Of a DNA stretch of 64,000 nt, positions 34,088-44,200 are shown piece by piece. A program made the position numbers and the translations under genes. The notes under the pieces were generated by a model, which was given only the letters and a program-made list of their open reading frames with translations, ran no database searches and was not told the origin of the DNA. Source of the stretch: CBDFKU01 sp965248975 (GTDB lineage Bacteria; Chloroflexota; Dehalococcoidia; Lucifugimonadales; JAGWBF01). The first letter of the stretch is position 1; each line of letters starts with the position of its first letter. The DNA lies in the NCBI GenBank assembly GCA_965248975.1, contig CBDFKU010000020.1, positions 310,001 to 374,000 of the forward strand, written 5' to 3'.

Positions 34088-34122
34088 ACAAGGGACGCGG
34101 TTTATGATGCCGCGCCCCTTGT
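34088..34122. terminator. Bidirectional hairpin between convergent genes
   Basis: ACAAGGG-A-CGCGG (34088-34100) pairs with CCGCG-C-CCCTTGT (34110-34122), a 12-bp stem with one mismatch. It sits between the stop codons of the rightward PH-like gene and the leftward radical SAM gene. Flanking T runs are short, so its efficiency is uncertain. Confidence 0.6.
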
Positions 34123-34137
34123 CGACTCAGCGAATCT

Positions 34138-35727
34138 CTAGTCAGAATGGGATCCTACAGAGACCTCGACTTCGACCGTCCCGGTCGACGGATGGGACCT
34201 CTCGCCACCGATGGAGCTCCAGTCCAGGCCGGCCGCCTTGGAAGAGCCCAGGTACTTGGCGGGATGGATGCCTTCTTCGCCCAGCCGCTCCTCGATGAGC
34301 TGCTCGTTCTCGTCGTAGTATTGCCCTTCCACCGATTCCAGGTACTTGGCCCACTGGGAGGTGCTCCTCCGGATCTCCCAAGACCAGTAGTAGAAGGCGA
34401 TGCGCTTGAACGCCGCGAAGAAATCACCCTTCACGAACCGTCGCATGATCTGCTTGGGGCCGTAGAACTTCTTATAGAACCGGTTGATCTCTTTCTGCAG
34501 GGTGCTGGGCTTCATGTTCTTTGGCAGGAAGATCACGAAGGTGCCATCCAGGCGGTCCCATGTCGGGCATAGGAACCTACTAATGGGTATTGTCGGTGCG
34601 TTGATTTCTGGATATCCACTCAAAGGGAACAATGCAATGTAGTCGAGGTCAGTATCGACAGCAGCGTCCATGGTAGCCCTGATGCTCTCTACGGTGTCTT
34701 CATCAGAGCCCAGCACGAAGGAGCCCAACACCCTCAGCTTATGGGACTTGATCGTCTTCAGCGCGTTTCTGATGCCGTCCTGGGACTGTTTCTTATTAAG
34801 TAGCTTGAGCACCTTGTTGTCGAAGGACTCCAGGCCTATATAGAGAGTGTTGACCTGCGCCTTCTTCAGCAGCGCCAGAATCTCCTCGTCCCTGGCCACT
34901 TCCAGCCTGGTGAAGCAGATGCCGTACCAGTCGATCCCCTCGTCGATGATCCTGTTGAGCAGCTCTTTAGTGCGGTCCCGTTTGACGGTGAAGTGGTTGT
35001 CGACCAGGAAAAAGTACTTCGAGCCGACCAGCTTCTGCTGGTATTTGATGTCGGCGATCACGGTGTCTATGCTTCGCAGGCGGTAGCCCCGCCCCAGCTC
35101 CCTGGGCGCGATACAGAAGGAGCAGTCGTAGGGGCAGCCCCGACTGGTCTGGAGGACCTGCCAGCGCATCTTCATATTCCTGAGTAGCTTGAACTTTCCC
35201 CAGTTCATGTAGCCCGAGATTAGCTCCATGTCGGGGATGGTTTCGAACTCTTCCACGAAGGGCCGGTTGGGGGTGTGCTTGAAGGTGCCGTTATCGTGAT
35301 AGGAGACGCCCAGGACACCCTTCACGCTCTCATCGTTCTTCCATCGTTCCAATACCTCCGGGAGGGTTACGTCTCCCTCCTGGCGGACAACCAGGTCGCA
35401 ATATTGCAGGGTGTCGTCGGGCATCACGGAAGCGTGGGTCCCACCGATGATAATGGGCATGTCGGGCCGCTGGGCCTTGATCTTGTTGATGTACTCGATG
35501 GTCTTGGGCATGGTCGAGGTGAAGGCGTGAAAGCAAACTACGTCCGACTCCATCACCCGCTTCCAGTTAATCGGTCCGATATGCTCGACGAACAGTTGAA
35601 CGTCGTACCCGGCGTCCCGGACTATGGTCGCAACCAGGGGTACCCCATATTCAGGGAAGACAGCGTGAGTCACGAGGTTCCAGTATGGCAACTCGGCGCT
35701 GATGAAGGTTACTTTTTCTATCTTCAT
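34138..35727 (-). CDS. B12-binding domain radical SAM protein
   Basis: 529 residues. The N-terminal cobalamin-binding Rossmann domain (about 1-135) contains PEYGVPLVATIVRDAGYDV and IIIGGTHASVMPDDTL. The radical SAM core (about 195-400) has the cluster motif CPYDCSFC and later GLESFDNKVLKLLNKKQS. The C-terminal ~110 residues are helical with many aromatics, as in the class that modifies lipids or hopanoids or does methyl transfer. It should use S-adenosylmethionine and cobalamin; the substrate is unknown. AAGGAGG lies 7 bases before the start. It appears to be monocistronic. Confidence 0.88.
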   Translation of the reverse strand: MKIEKVTFISAELPYWNLVTHAVFPEYGVPLVATIVRDAGYDVQLFVEHIGPINWKRVMESDVVCFHAFTSTMPKTIEYINKIKAQRPDMPIIIGGTHASVMPDDTLQYCDLVVRQEGDVTLPEVLERWKNDESVKGVLGVSYHDNGTFKHTPNRPFVEEFETIPDMELISGYMNWGKFKLLRNMKMRWQVLQTSRGCPYDCSFCIAPRELGRGYRLRSIDTVIADIKYQQKLVGSKYFFLVDNHFTVKRDRTKELLNRIIDEGIDWYGICFTRLEVARDEEILALLKKAQVNTLYIGLESFDNKVLKLLNKKQSQDGIRNALKTIKSHKLRVLGSFVLGSDEDTVESIRATMDAAVDTDLDYIALFPLSGYPEINAPTIPISRFLCPTWDRLDGTFVIFLPKNMKPSTLQKEINRFYKKFYGPKQIMRRFVKGDFFAAFKRIAFYYWSWEIRRSTSQWAKYLESVEGQYYDENEQLIEERLGEEGIHPAKYLGSSKAAGLDWSSIGGERSHPSTGTVEVEVSVGSHSD

Positions 35728-35796
35728 CTGGTTCCTCCTTGCGAATGGCCAGATACGCTGAACAGTCGAAAGCCTTGGTTGACCTTAAACCCAAAT

Positions 35797-35824
35797 AGCA
35801 TACCAAGATTGATGGGCATTTCAA
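35797..35824 (-). promoter_or_regulatory. Candidate promoter of radical SAM gene (proximal)
   Basis: Reading leftward, TTGAAA (35824-35819), a 16-base spacer and TATGCT (35802-35797) lie 70 bases before the start codon. This is the nearer of two candidates. Confidence 0.45.
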
Positions 35825-36007
35825 GTCAGATAGCGATCTTCCGTAATATTTTCCTTGTACCCAGGCTAGGGCGATGTCGCACCGTATGTCTAGGGTAGTC
35901 CTGGGCTCGATGCCTTGCCCCGGGTACGGACGATGACCGGTAGGTGCCCGGCTGTCCTATATCAATTGGGCCGCCGCCCAACCTGGTGTCTGCTCTTGAC
36001 TATGGGT

Positions 36008-36036
36008 AGTCTAGAGGCATCGTCTACCCCTGTCAA
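36008..36036 (-). promoter_or_regulatory. Candidate promoter of radical SAM gene (distal)
   Basis: Reading leftward, a consensus TTGACA (36036-36031), a 17-base spacer and TAGACT (36013-36008) form a good sigma70-type promoter. If used, it gives a leader of about 280 bases before the radical SAM gene. That leader (35728-36007) contains no gene. It has a short hairpin TTGGGC/GCCCAA near 35975-35990 and no riboswitch class that I recognise. A small dyad (GACTA-TGGG-TAGTC) overlaps the -10 box. Confidence 0.5.
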
Positions 36037-36046
36037 CAGCCGGAGG

Positions 36047-36859
36047 TCAAGGTGAGGACGGACTTTCGCTCAACGCGCCGTCCACCAGCTCCCCGTCCAC
36101 TAGCTCCACGGTACGGTCGCCTAGCTTCGCCAGGGCCAGGTCGTGGGTAGCGGCTATCACGGTAACTCGTTGGTGGGCTATGTTGCGCAGTATGTTGGCG
36201 ATGGACATGGCGGTGGCGCTGTCCAGCTCTCCGGTGGGCTCGTCGGCGAAAACGACGTCGGGCAGTGTCACCAGGGCGCGAGCTATGGCGACCCTCTGCT
36301 GCTCCCCTCCCGAGAGCTCGTAAGGTCTGTGCCGCACTCGAGGACCCAGTCCCACCGCCTCCAGCGCCTCCATGGCACGCCTTCGGCGCTCCCGCCATGA
36401 GACCTTCCCGATGTGCAGCGGCAGCTCAACATTCTCCAAGGCGGACAGCAGGGGCATCAGGCCGAAGGACTGGAAGACGAACCCTATCTTGCTCCGGCGC
36501 AGCTCCACCAGGTCGGATTCCGGCAGCGTAGCCAGGTCGCGGCCCTCGAAGAAGATACTGCCGGAGCTGGGACGGTCCAGGCCGGCCATCAGATTCAGCA
36601 GGGTGGTCTTTCCCGAGCCCGAGCGCCCGGTGAGGGTCACGAACTCCCCTTGATGGATCTCCAGCGTGACACCGTTCACCGCCGTGACCCCACCGTCTCT
36701 GGCGGAACCGAACACCCTGGTCAGGCCCTGCGCGGAGATCAAAGGCGTAAGCTGGGGCTTCACCGCCGGTTCGGCCTGTCGCGCCGGCGCCCTGGGGTTG
36801 GGAGGCAGCTGGCCTCGTCTCCCCAGCCTCGGATGGGGCCTCCAGCCGGGCCCCCTCAC
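36047..36859 (-). CDS. ABC transporter ATPase (LolD/MacB type), second of a pair
   Basis: About 270 residues; a Pro/Arg-rich N-terminal stretch of ~38 precedes the ATPase. Walker A is GRSGSGKTT, the signature is LSGGEQQRVAIARAL, Walker B is VVFADEPTGELD and the H-loop is AATHDLAL. The GTG start overlaps the previous ATPase stop (GTGA). It is the last gene of the four-gene leftward operon and should energise the FtsX-type permeases encoded upstream. Substrates of this class are lipoproteins, peptides or other envelope molecules. Start uncertain: initiation further inside is possible. Confidence 0.87.
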   Translation of the reverse strand: MRGPGWRPHPRLGRRGQLPPNPRAPARQAEPAVKPQLTPLISAQGLTRVFGSARDGGVTAVNGVTLEIHQGEFVTLTGRSGSGKTTLLNLMAGLDRPSSGSIFFEGRDLATLPESDLVELRRSKIGFVFQSFGLMPLLSALENVELPLHIGKVSWRERRRRAMEALEAVGLGPRVRHRPYELSGGEQQRVAIARALVTLPDVVFADEPTGELDSATAMSIANILRNIAHQRVTVIAATHDLALAKLGDRTVELVDGELVDGALSESPSSP

Positions 36860-37800
36860 TCTCGCCTGCCTTCGGCACCCTGGCGGCGTTTTTTGGAGGC
36901 GGGGGTGATGGTCACCTGGTTTCCGTCGACCTCGGCCTGGGCAAGGCCCCTGTCTACGTACTCCTCCGGCAATTGGAGACGACCGCCGTGGTCCACCACC
37001 AGATATTCCTGTTGCACGGTATCGCCAGGCCTCTGGAAGGTGGGTTCGAGAAAGCTCTCGGAGGAGATGCGGCCATCGGTGATGTGGAGCACCCGGTCTA
37101 CGTGGTGAATGACTCCGGGGTAGTGGGTGACCATTACAACTGTGACCTGGTAGATGCGAGTCATCTCCCGCAGCAGCTCGAACACCTGGTCCGCCGTCTG
37201 GGTGTCCAGCTCTCCGGTGGGCTCGTCGGCCAACAGCAGCGGCGGACGATTGGCCATGGCTACCCCGATGGCGACCCTCTGCTGCTCCCCTCCAGAAAGC
37301 TGGTGAGGCAGCCTCCGCGCCCTGTCCTGGATGCCCATGTCGGTCAGCAACTCGGCGCTACGATCTCTTCGGACGGCCAGGTCCACCCCAGCGATAGCCA
37401 TGGGCAGCTCCACGTTATCCTTGACGGTGAGATAGGGTACTAGGTTTCGAGAGGTATCCTGCCACACGAACCCCACGTCCAACCGGCGATAGATCACCAG
37501 ATCGCGGTCGGAGATGTTCAGCAGGTCCCTATTGCCCACCCGCACCTGTCCCGCCGAAGGACGGTCCAGGCCCGACAGTATGTTCAGCAGGGTGCTTTTG
37601 CCGCTGCCGCTGGCGCCGACAATAGCCACCATCTCGCCGCCGGAAACCTCCAGGTCGAGGCCACGCAGGGCCACCACTTCCAGGTCCGCCCGCTTGTAAA
37701 TCTTGAACAGGTCTCTGCACTCGATGTGCGGTCCCGCACCGTCGGTGCCATCCTCACCAAGCAGGCCCCCTTCTGACCGCGCCCAACTCGATGGCTTCAC
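36856..37800 (-). CDS. ABC transporter ATPase (LolD/MacB type), first of a pair
   Basis: 314 residues. Walker A GASGSGKST, signature LSGGEQQRVAIG, Walker B LLLADEPTGELD, and H-loop MVTHYPGVIH. About 75 extra residues at the C-terminus (SESFLEPTFQRPGDTVQQEY and onwards) are unusual for the family and end in a basic tail. The GTG start at 37800 has GAGGAGG upstream. It lies 45 bases after the 1,124-residue permease. Having two different ATPases fits a heterodimeric transporter in which each ATPase partners one of the two permeases; this is inference. Confidence 0.88.
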   Translation of the reverse strand: MKPSSWARSEGGLLGEDGTDGAGPHIECRDLFKIYKRADLEVVALRGLDLEVSGGEMVAIVGASGSGKSTLLNILSGLDRPSAGQVRVGNRDLLNISDRDLVIYRRLDVGFVWQDTSRNLVPYLTVKDNVELPMAIAGVDLAVRRDRSAELLTDMGIQDRARRLPHQLSGGEQQRVAIGVAMANRPPLLLADEPTGELDTQTADQVFELLREMTRIYQVTVVMVTHYPGVIHHVDRVLHITDGRISSESFLEPTFQRPGDTVQQEYLVVDHGGRLQLPEEYVDRGLAQAEVDGNQVTITPASKKRRQGAEGRRE

Positions 37801-37845
37801 TGATCCTCCTCGCCCACTCTCTATACTCCTTCAGTCGAATCCACG

Positions 37846-40800
37846 TCAAGCCTCTCCCATGCGGAGGACGCGCTGGACCTCCAGCCTGGCGGTGAGCCAG
37901 GCCAGCCACAATGCCGCAACGGCGGTGACTCCCGCCAGCGCCAGGTACGACACCAGCAGGGCACCCCAGTTAGTGTGGAGCTCCATGGGTGGGGTCACCC
38001 GAACGCCTTCCTCGGCCACCTCCAGGATAGGGAGGAGGCTCGCGCCTATCTGGTGGCCGACCCAGGTGCCCAGTCCGATGCCGCAGGCGGCAACCAGAAG
38101 CAGGTTGAACCAAGCCACCGCGTAAAGCTGGCCCTTGGAGAAGCCCATCGTCCGCAGCAGAACGAACTCGGTCTGCCGCTCGCGGGCGTCTACGAAGGAA
38201 AATAGCATCACACCCGATCCGCTGGCCAGCAGCAATGCCATGAAGGTTATCACGAGCAAGCCGCCCCATCCTGCGTTAACCAGGGGTTGGTCTACACGAT
38301 CCGAGATCATCTCGGAGGCTATGTGGGCCTCTCCCACGTCGACGCCGCGGTCACCCAGCGCCGCCAGGATCGTACCCGGGTTCTCGCCTGGACCGTCGAA
38401 GTCCACCCACAGCTCATTGCCACCGCCCACTACGGTCCGATCATGCATGTTGATGTAGTGATTGAGGGCTGCAAGGTCCACCACGACGAAGGGCCTGCTC
38501 CTGGACTGAATGGTGGGGAAGAAGTCCGCCGCATCCACCACCCGGATGGGCAGGGGAACCAGGGAGAGCCACATGCTCAACGTGTCTCCAACCGAGATGT
38601 CCGCCTCTTCCAGCAATGAATTGCTGACAATCGCCGGGATTGGCCCTTCCGGCGGGCCGGCCCGGACCCCTCTCATTCCCCCGCTCCCGCCACCGGTCCA
38701 GGTGAAGGCCGCGGACCGTCCGCTCCCTGGACGCACCACGGACTCGCTGGCCTCCAGCACGAAGGTACCCGGGCTGGAGTAGTCCTCTATGGCGTGCCAT
38801 TCCTCGAAGGTCTCGAAGTCTGCCAGCACCTCCTCTCCTTCGCTGGATACTACCGATAGATCGTCCAGGAACAGGGCCCCCGGCTGCACAACCCCGCGAA
38901 CCAACGTGGAGTGCAGCGCCAGCAGGGTAAAGGGCGGGGTAACCTCGGGCGGTTGAGCCGTTGCTCTGCCGAATCTCCGAGGCGGTATCGGAGCGATGGA
39001 CCCTTCCAGGCGACGCCAACCCGTAAAGCCCAAGCCACCAACATGGGCGTCGAAGTAGAGCCCCCGGGAGTCCCTGAGCCTCGCCAGCACGGACAGGTTG
39101 GGAGCGGGCCGGGCCTGGTTTACCCAGACTGCGAGCCTCGTGGCGTCGTCGGGCAGCCTGATGCCGTCGGTTTCGGCTACGTCTTTGGCATCCAGGGCTT
39201 CCATGAGCTGGTCCAGGGACTTCCCGCCGGCGAAATCCGAGCGGTACCAGGCCACGTCGGCGAAGCGGTCGGTGTCCACCGCCAGGACGGAGACGGTGCT
39301 GGTGCTGAATCCCCCGGTCATTCGGCTACCACCGGTACGATTCGCCTCGGCTGCTCCCGCAACGCCGTCGACCTCACTCACGTAGTCCGACAGGCTCCCT
39401 ATGGATCCAGGCGTCCCGTCTCCGCCATGGCGGACGCGCAGGTCCGCCCCGGCGGCATACAGGGCGCGCTCTTCCTGGCTACGCTCCAGGGTAGAGCTGA
39501 AGGCGCTGCCGATGACCCCCAAGGCGGTGGCCAGGATCAGCAGCACCACGAGGGTGCCGGGTACGATTGGGTTGCGGGACACGTGCCTCAACCCCTGAAC
39601 CAGCCATGGGGGACCCAGTGGTTCAGCCACCCTGGAGAGGATCGACATGGCCCAGGGAAAGGCGCGCATCACCAGGAGACCTAGGGCCAGAAGGCCCAGC
39701 ACAGGGCCCACCAGCAATGAGTAGTCTATCTCCAGATCGCCGGTGCCCACGGATCTGACTAGCAGGGAGCCCCGGGACTGGATCTGCCACCATACCAGTC
39801 CGATGATCGCCAGCAGCCCGATGTCGATGTAGTACCGGTGGATGAAGGGCACCCTCTCGGGCCGCGCGACCCCACGCGAGGCTTCCACGACTCCTTGTCT
39901 CGCGGCCGCCAGCGTGGACACGGTGAGCACGGCAACGGCCAGGAGGGCTCCCGCCGTTCCCAGCAGAAAGGCGTCAGCATGAAGCGCCGGCGTCAGGTCG
40001 CCCGCCACGGCGTCGGAGCCGAAAAACGCACTCCCCAGGACCCGGGAGACTCCCACGGCTAGCAATGGCCCCAGGGCCACCGCCGGGACGGCCAGGAACA
40101 CGCCCTCCACCAGTGCCAGCAGACCGATCTGGAAGGTTGTGGCTCCACGACTCTTCACCATGGAGATCTCGGCGGCGCGGGACTTGACCACCAGCCCAGT
40201 CACAACCACCAGGTAATAGATCAGTATTCCCGCCACCAGGAAAATCATCAGGTACAGGGGAACCCGCGCAAGTAGGAGCTGCTCTTCGTAGTCGTCCAGG
40301 ACACCATCGAGAGCGGTCGACATGCCCTCCAGGTTGGTCCGGATGTCCTGGCCCACTATCAACATGGCCTGCTGGAGGGAGTCGACGTCTCCGGCCCCCA
40401 CGCCCCCACGGTCCAGGTAAAAGAACCAGACGAGCTCGGTTTGCAGTCCCGGATACTCCTGGGCCACTCTGCCAAGGATGACATCCTCCGTTGTGAAATG
40501 GGGCACCATTGTCCACGATTCTCGCTCATAGCTGAAGCGACTCTGCGAGCCGTACCAGAACTCATCCGTCGGGTCAGTCCGGGCGAACAGGCCCACGACT
40601 TTGACCTTCATCGCCCGGTCTCCATACACCCCGCCGCCGGGAAACACCTCGTACTCGTCGTTCAAGCCTAGTTGGAGTAGCTCCGCGCCCCTGGCAGGTA
40701 GGGCTACCTCCAGGGGTTCCCCTGCATCGGAGGGGGTGGTGTCGGCCGAGTAGGGCCAACGACCCTGTAGCACCTCGATGCGGTCGGGCTGCAGGCCGGT

Positions 40801-41220
40801 CATATCGGTTATCTTGCCCCTGGGACGAAACTCGTCGTCCAGCTCCAGCTGTGGGCGCCCTCGGAAGAAAAAGGTGAAGGTTTCCAGGAGCGCCGCTCTA
40901 TCGTCGAAGTAGGACTGAAACCGGGTCCAGACCCTTTCCTCCACGAACCGCTGGCTCCGCTGGGGGAAGGAGACCCCAGGGGAAGCCCTCAATGGATCAA
41001 CCAGACTGCCGAAGTCCCGGACAGTAACGTTCGCCTCCTCAGGCGCGGCGCGGTCCAACGCACGGAGCAGAGACGCCTCCTCCAGCAGGTCGGAGTAGAC
41101 CACCCCACTGGACATCAGCGCCACCGCCAGCAGGATCCCCAGGAACAGCACCGTCTCTAACCGCCAGGTGGAGATTATGCGGCGCAGCGCGATTACGTAA
41201 GAGAGCTGTAGTAAGGACAT
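37846..41220 (-). CDS. Giant FtsX-type ABC permease B
   Basis: 1,124 residues. It has an N-terminal helix (about 20-40), a large extracytoplasmic domain, and two FtsX transport segments: one near 310-460 beginning LMIFLVAGILIYYLVVVTGL, one at the C-terminus with GLLVITFMALLLASGSGVML. The second extracytoplasmic part contains a beta-sandwich-like piece (GALFLDDLSVVSSEG, then VLADFETFEEWHAIEDYSS) that resembles galactose-binding or CBM folds. The first FtsX segment contains ISMVKSRGATTFQIGLLALVEG, typical of the family. It lies 9 bases after its paralogue and is co-transcribed. The substrate is unknown. Confidence 0.82.
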   Translation of the reverse strand: MSLLQLSYVIALRRIISTWRLETVLFLGILLAVALMSSGVVYSDLLEEASLLRALDRAAPEEANVTVRDFGSLVDPLRASPGVSFPQRSQRFVEERVWTRFQSYFDDRAALLETFTFFFRGRPQLELDDEFRPRGKITDMTGLQPDRIEVLQGRWPYSADTTPSDAGEPLEVALPARGAELLQLGLNDEYEVFPGGGVYGDRAMKVKVVGLFARTDPTDEFWYGSQSRFSYERESWTMVPHFTTEDVILGRVAQEYPGLQTELVWFFYLDRGGVGAGDVDSLQQAMLIVGQDIRTNLEGMSTALDGVLDDYEEQLLLARVPLYLMIFLVAGILIYYLVVVTGLVVKSRAAEISMVKSRGATTFQIGLLALVEGVFLAVPAVALGPLLAVGVSRVLGSAFFGSDAVAGDLTPALHADAFLLGTAGALLAVAVLTVSTLAAARQGVVEASRGVARPERVPFIHRYYIDIGLLAIIGLVWWQIQSRGSLLVRSVGTGDLEIDYSLLVGPVLGLLALGLLVMRAFPWAMSILSRVAEPLGPPWLVQGLRHVSRNPIVPGTLVVLLILATALGVIGSAFSSTLERSQEERALYAAGADLRVRHGGDGTPGSIGSLSDYVSEVDGVAGAAEANRTGGSRMTGGFSTSTVSVLAVDTDRFADVAWYRSDFAGGKSLDQLMEALDAKDVAETDGIRLPDDATRLAVWVNQARPAPNLSVLARLRDSRGLYFDAHVGGLGFTGWRRLEGSIAPIPPRRFGRATAQPPEVTPPFTLLALHSTLVRGVVQPGALFLDDLSVVSSEGEEVLADFETFEEWHAIEDYSSPGTFVLEASESVVRPGSGRSAAFTWTGGGSGGMRGVRAGPPEGPIPAIVSNSLLEEADISVGDTLSMWLSLVPLPIRVVDAADFFPTIQSRSRPFVVVDLAALNHYINMHDRTVVGGGNELWVDFDGPGENPGTILAALGDRGVDVGEAHIASEMISDRVDQPLVNAGWGGLLVITFMALLLASGSGVMLFSFVDARERQTEFVLLRTMGFSKGQLYAVAWFNLLLVAACGIGLGTWVGHQIGASLLPILEVAEEGVRVTPPMELHTNWGALLVSYLALAGVTAVAALWLAWLTARLEVQRVLRMGEA

Positions 41221-41229
41221 CTTTCGGCC

Positions 41230-44200
41230 CTATTGCCCCGTCCGAAGTACGTCCGACGCCTTGAGCCGCGCCGCCGAGAGTGCCGCCAGCAGGGTGGAGG
41301 CGACGATAGCAGCCACGAGGCCGGCGAACACCAGGGCCATCAGCCCGTCGTGGAAGGTCACTACCAGCGGCGGGACCAGGGGCCGCCCGCTGGCCGTGAT
41401 GTCCAGGAATCCCAGTACCCAGCGGCCCAGCCACACCCCCAGCACCCCTCCGGCCGCCAACGCCAGGGCGGCCACCGCCGCTCTCTCCAGGGCCAGGGAA
41501 AGAGCTATTTGGCGCCGCGACAGTCCCAGGGCCCCGGCTACGGTGAGGTCGATCCGGCCCGAGCGAAGGGAGGCTACGGCATGAGTGCCCAGGGCCAGGG
41601 CGACGGCCACAGTAAGCGCGGCGATGCTCAGTATCGTAAGCCCGTTCCAGCCCCCTCCTCCAAGAGGGTCCCGCTGGGCCTGATCCACGCGGGCGTCCCT
41701 GTCCACCACCGACACCAGGAAGGACACACTCTCTCTGATGGCTCCGACTACCTCGTTCCGGTCGGCCGTGTCCTCTACCGACGCCCAGAACTCGTCCGGC
41801 CGGAGGAGCCGGCCCCTGGGAAGCCGTCTGACGTAGTCCTGGTAATCATTCAAGGACACCAGCAGGAAGGGCACCGCGGCGGGATCCACTGTAGGGAAAT
41901 ACTCGGTCACGTCGCTAACCACTACGGGAACCGTTTGGCCGCCGGATACCACGTCCAGCAGTTGCTGCCGGCGAAACGTGGGTCCGCCGATGGCCGGCAG
42001 CGGAAACGGCCCTGGAGGTATCATGGCGCCGACGGTCTCACCGCCGCTGCGCTCTTCCCAGGAGAAGCCCAACCCCGACCGGCCGTTCAGGGCCGCTCCC
42101 GGTCCGAGCTCTATTGACGCGGTGGCCATCGGCGCCCACGCACGAGGCTCCTCGAAGCCTTCGACTACTGTGCCGACCGGGATAGAGGGTCCATTTACCG
42201 TGAGGTCGTCCAGTACAACACTGCCAGGCTGGCTCCTAAACCCCAGACCGCCACCGATGTAGAATGAAACGACGCTCAGAGGCGGTTCGGATGGACCTTC
42301 CTCCAGCGGGAAGGCGGCCTCCAGGTACGTCCAATCGGCGGGATCGTTGCGGCCGGAGGTGCTCGGAGAGGAAGCCGGGATGTCTCCCAGGAGCAGGCTA
42401 CGGTACCTGCCCCGAGAGTCGGATAGCCGGACCCACAGACTTACGGCGTCATCGGACCTCGCCCAGACGCCCACTCCATCTGCGTCCATTGGTAGGACGA
42501 TGCCCGGATTCAGGCCCTCCGGGGATTCCCGCAAGGGTGCCATGAGCTGCGTGAGGCTCTTCCCGGCGAAGTCCTCTCTGAACCAGGCCACGTCGCCCAG
42601 GGTGTGGGGATCCACGGCCAGCAGAGTGGTGGAGATGCCCGGGAATGCGTTCTCGACGCTGACCGAGTCGCGGCCCATGGCGGAGAGGCTTCGAACCCCG
42701 GGTATGCCGGCCACCGCATCCGGTGTGGCGGTTGAACCCACGGGGTCTCTTATCACCAGGTCGCCGCCCATGTCGTAGAGCGCCTGCTCCTGCTGCCCCT
42801 TCGAAAGAGTCGACTGGAAGGTGGCTCCAAAGGCGCCCAGCGTGGCGGCCATCAACAGCATTATAGCCAGGGAGCCGTGAGGCAGCGGGTCCCTGGCCAC
42901 CCGCACCAACGCAAAGGAGACCCAAGCGGGGAACACGCCTCCGACCCATCCCAACGCCCTCAGCACCAGCGGCAGGAGCCGCAGCATCAGGAAGGCTGCC
43001 GCCACCAAAGCCAGGACCGGCCCCAGGAGGAGGGCGGGGTGGGTCTCCAGGGACCGTCCCAATACCTCCCGCTCCACGAACCCACCCCGGTCCTGGATCT
43101 GCCAGAAGATGAACCCCACCGCTACCAGCACCGCGACGTCGGCATAGTACCGCTGCAACAGGGGCACGGTTGGGGGCCTGGCCCTGGCCCGCAGGAACTC
43201 CACCATACCCATACGCGCCAGGCCTAACCCCGACGCGATCAGGACCGCCAGGCTCAGCAGGCCGCCGACCGCGCCCAGAATAAACATGTCCGCGGACAGC
43301 CCAACGGAAACTGGATCGCCTCCAGCCACCGGAACTATGGTGTCCAGCAGGAAGTAACGGGCCAGCGCCAGGGCCAGAAATGGACCGAGGACTATGGCTA
43401 CCAGTGCCACCGCACCTTCTGCCATGGCCAGCAGCCCACCCATCTGGAGCATGCTTGCGCCGCGGCTCCTCAACAGGCTGGCCTCCCCACCTCGAATCTG
43501 AGCCAGGGTCCCCGTAACCAGGACCAGAAAATAGAGAATGACCACCACGACCATGGAGATGAACAGGAAGATGGGGACCCTGGCGTGGGTCAGCTCCTTC
43601 TCGTAGCCCTTCAGGGTGTTCTCCAGCCCGGTTAGCAGCAGCGAGCGAGGGAACTGCTTGACTATATCGGTCTGCAAGCCTGTGATGGAGTCCTTGGCCC
43701 CGCCTACGATGGAGGCCGTGACCGCGTCCGGGTCCAAGTACAGCATCCAGCTGTAGTCGCCTACGAGAGAAGGGTAGCGGGCGCCTATGCCATTGAGGAA
43801 GGCATTCTCCGGCACGTAGACCGGCGCCAGCATGGTGTTCCCCAGGTCAACCGGCTCGAAGTAGCTGGAAGAAACGCCCATCCAGTACTCCTCCCTAGAG
43901 TCCATCGCTTCCGCCAGGCCAACTATCTTAAGCTCCACACGCTCCACACGCTCATCAGGAAAGGGAATGATGTAAGCGGTATCGCCCACCTCCAAGCCCA
44001 ACGCCGAAGCGACGGAAACTCCCAACACCGCCTCCACGCCGACCCCATCGTCGTGCATAACGGCCGTGGGACTCGGCCAGCTACCGGCCACCAGGCGAGA
44101 GTGTTCCTCGAAGCCGGTCAGGAAGAAGGGTTGTCCCAGGGTCGCGAGGAAGGGAGGGGGATTGGACTGCCGGGACCTGACTATAGGCAGGTTCCGTGGG

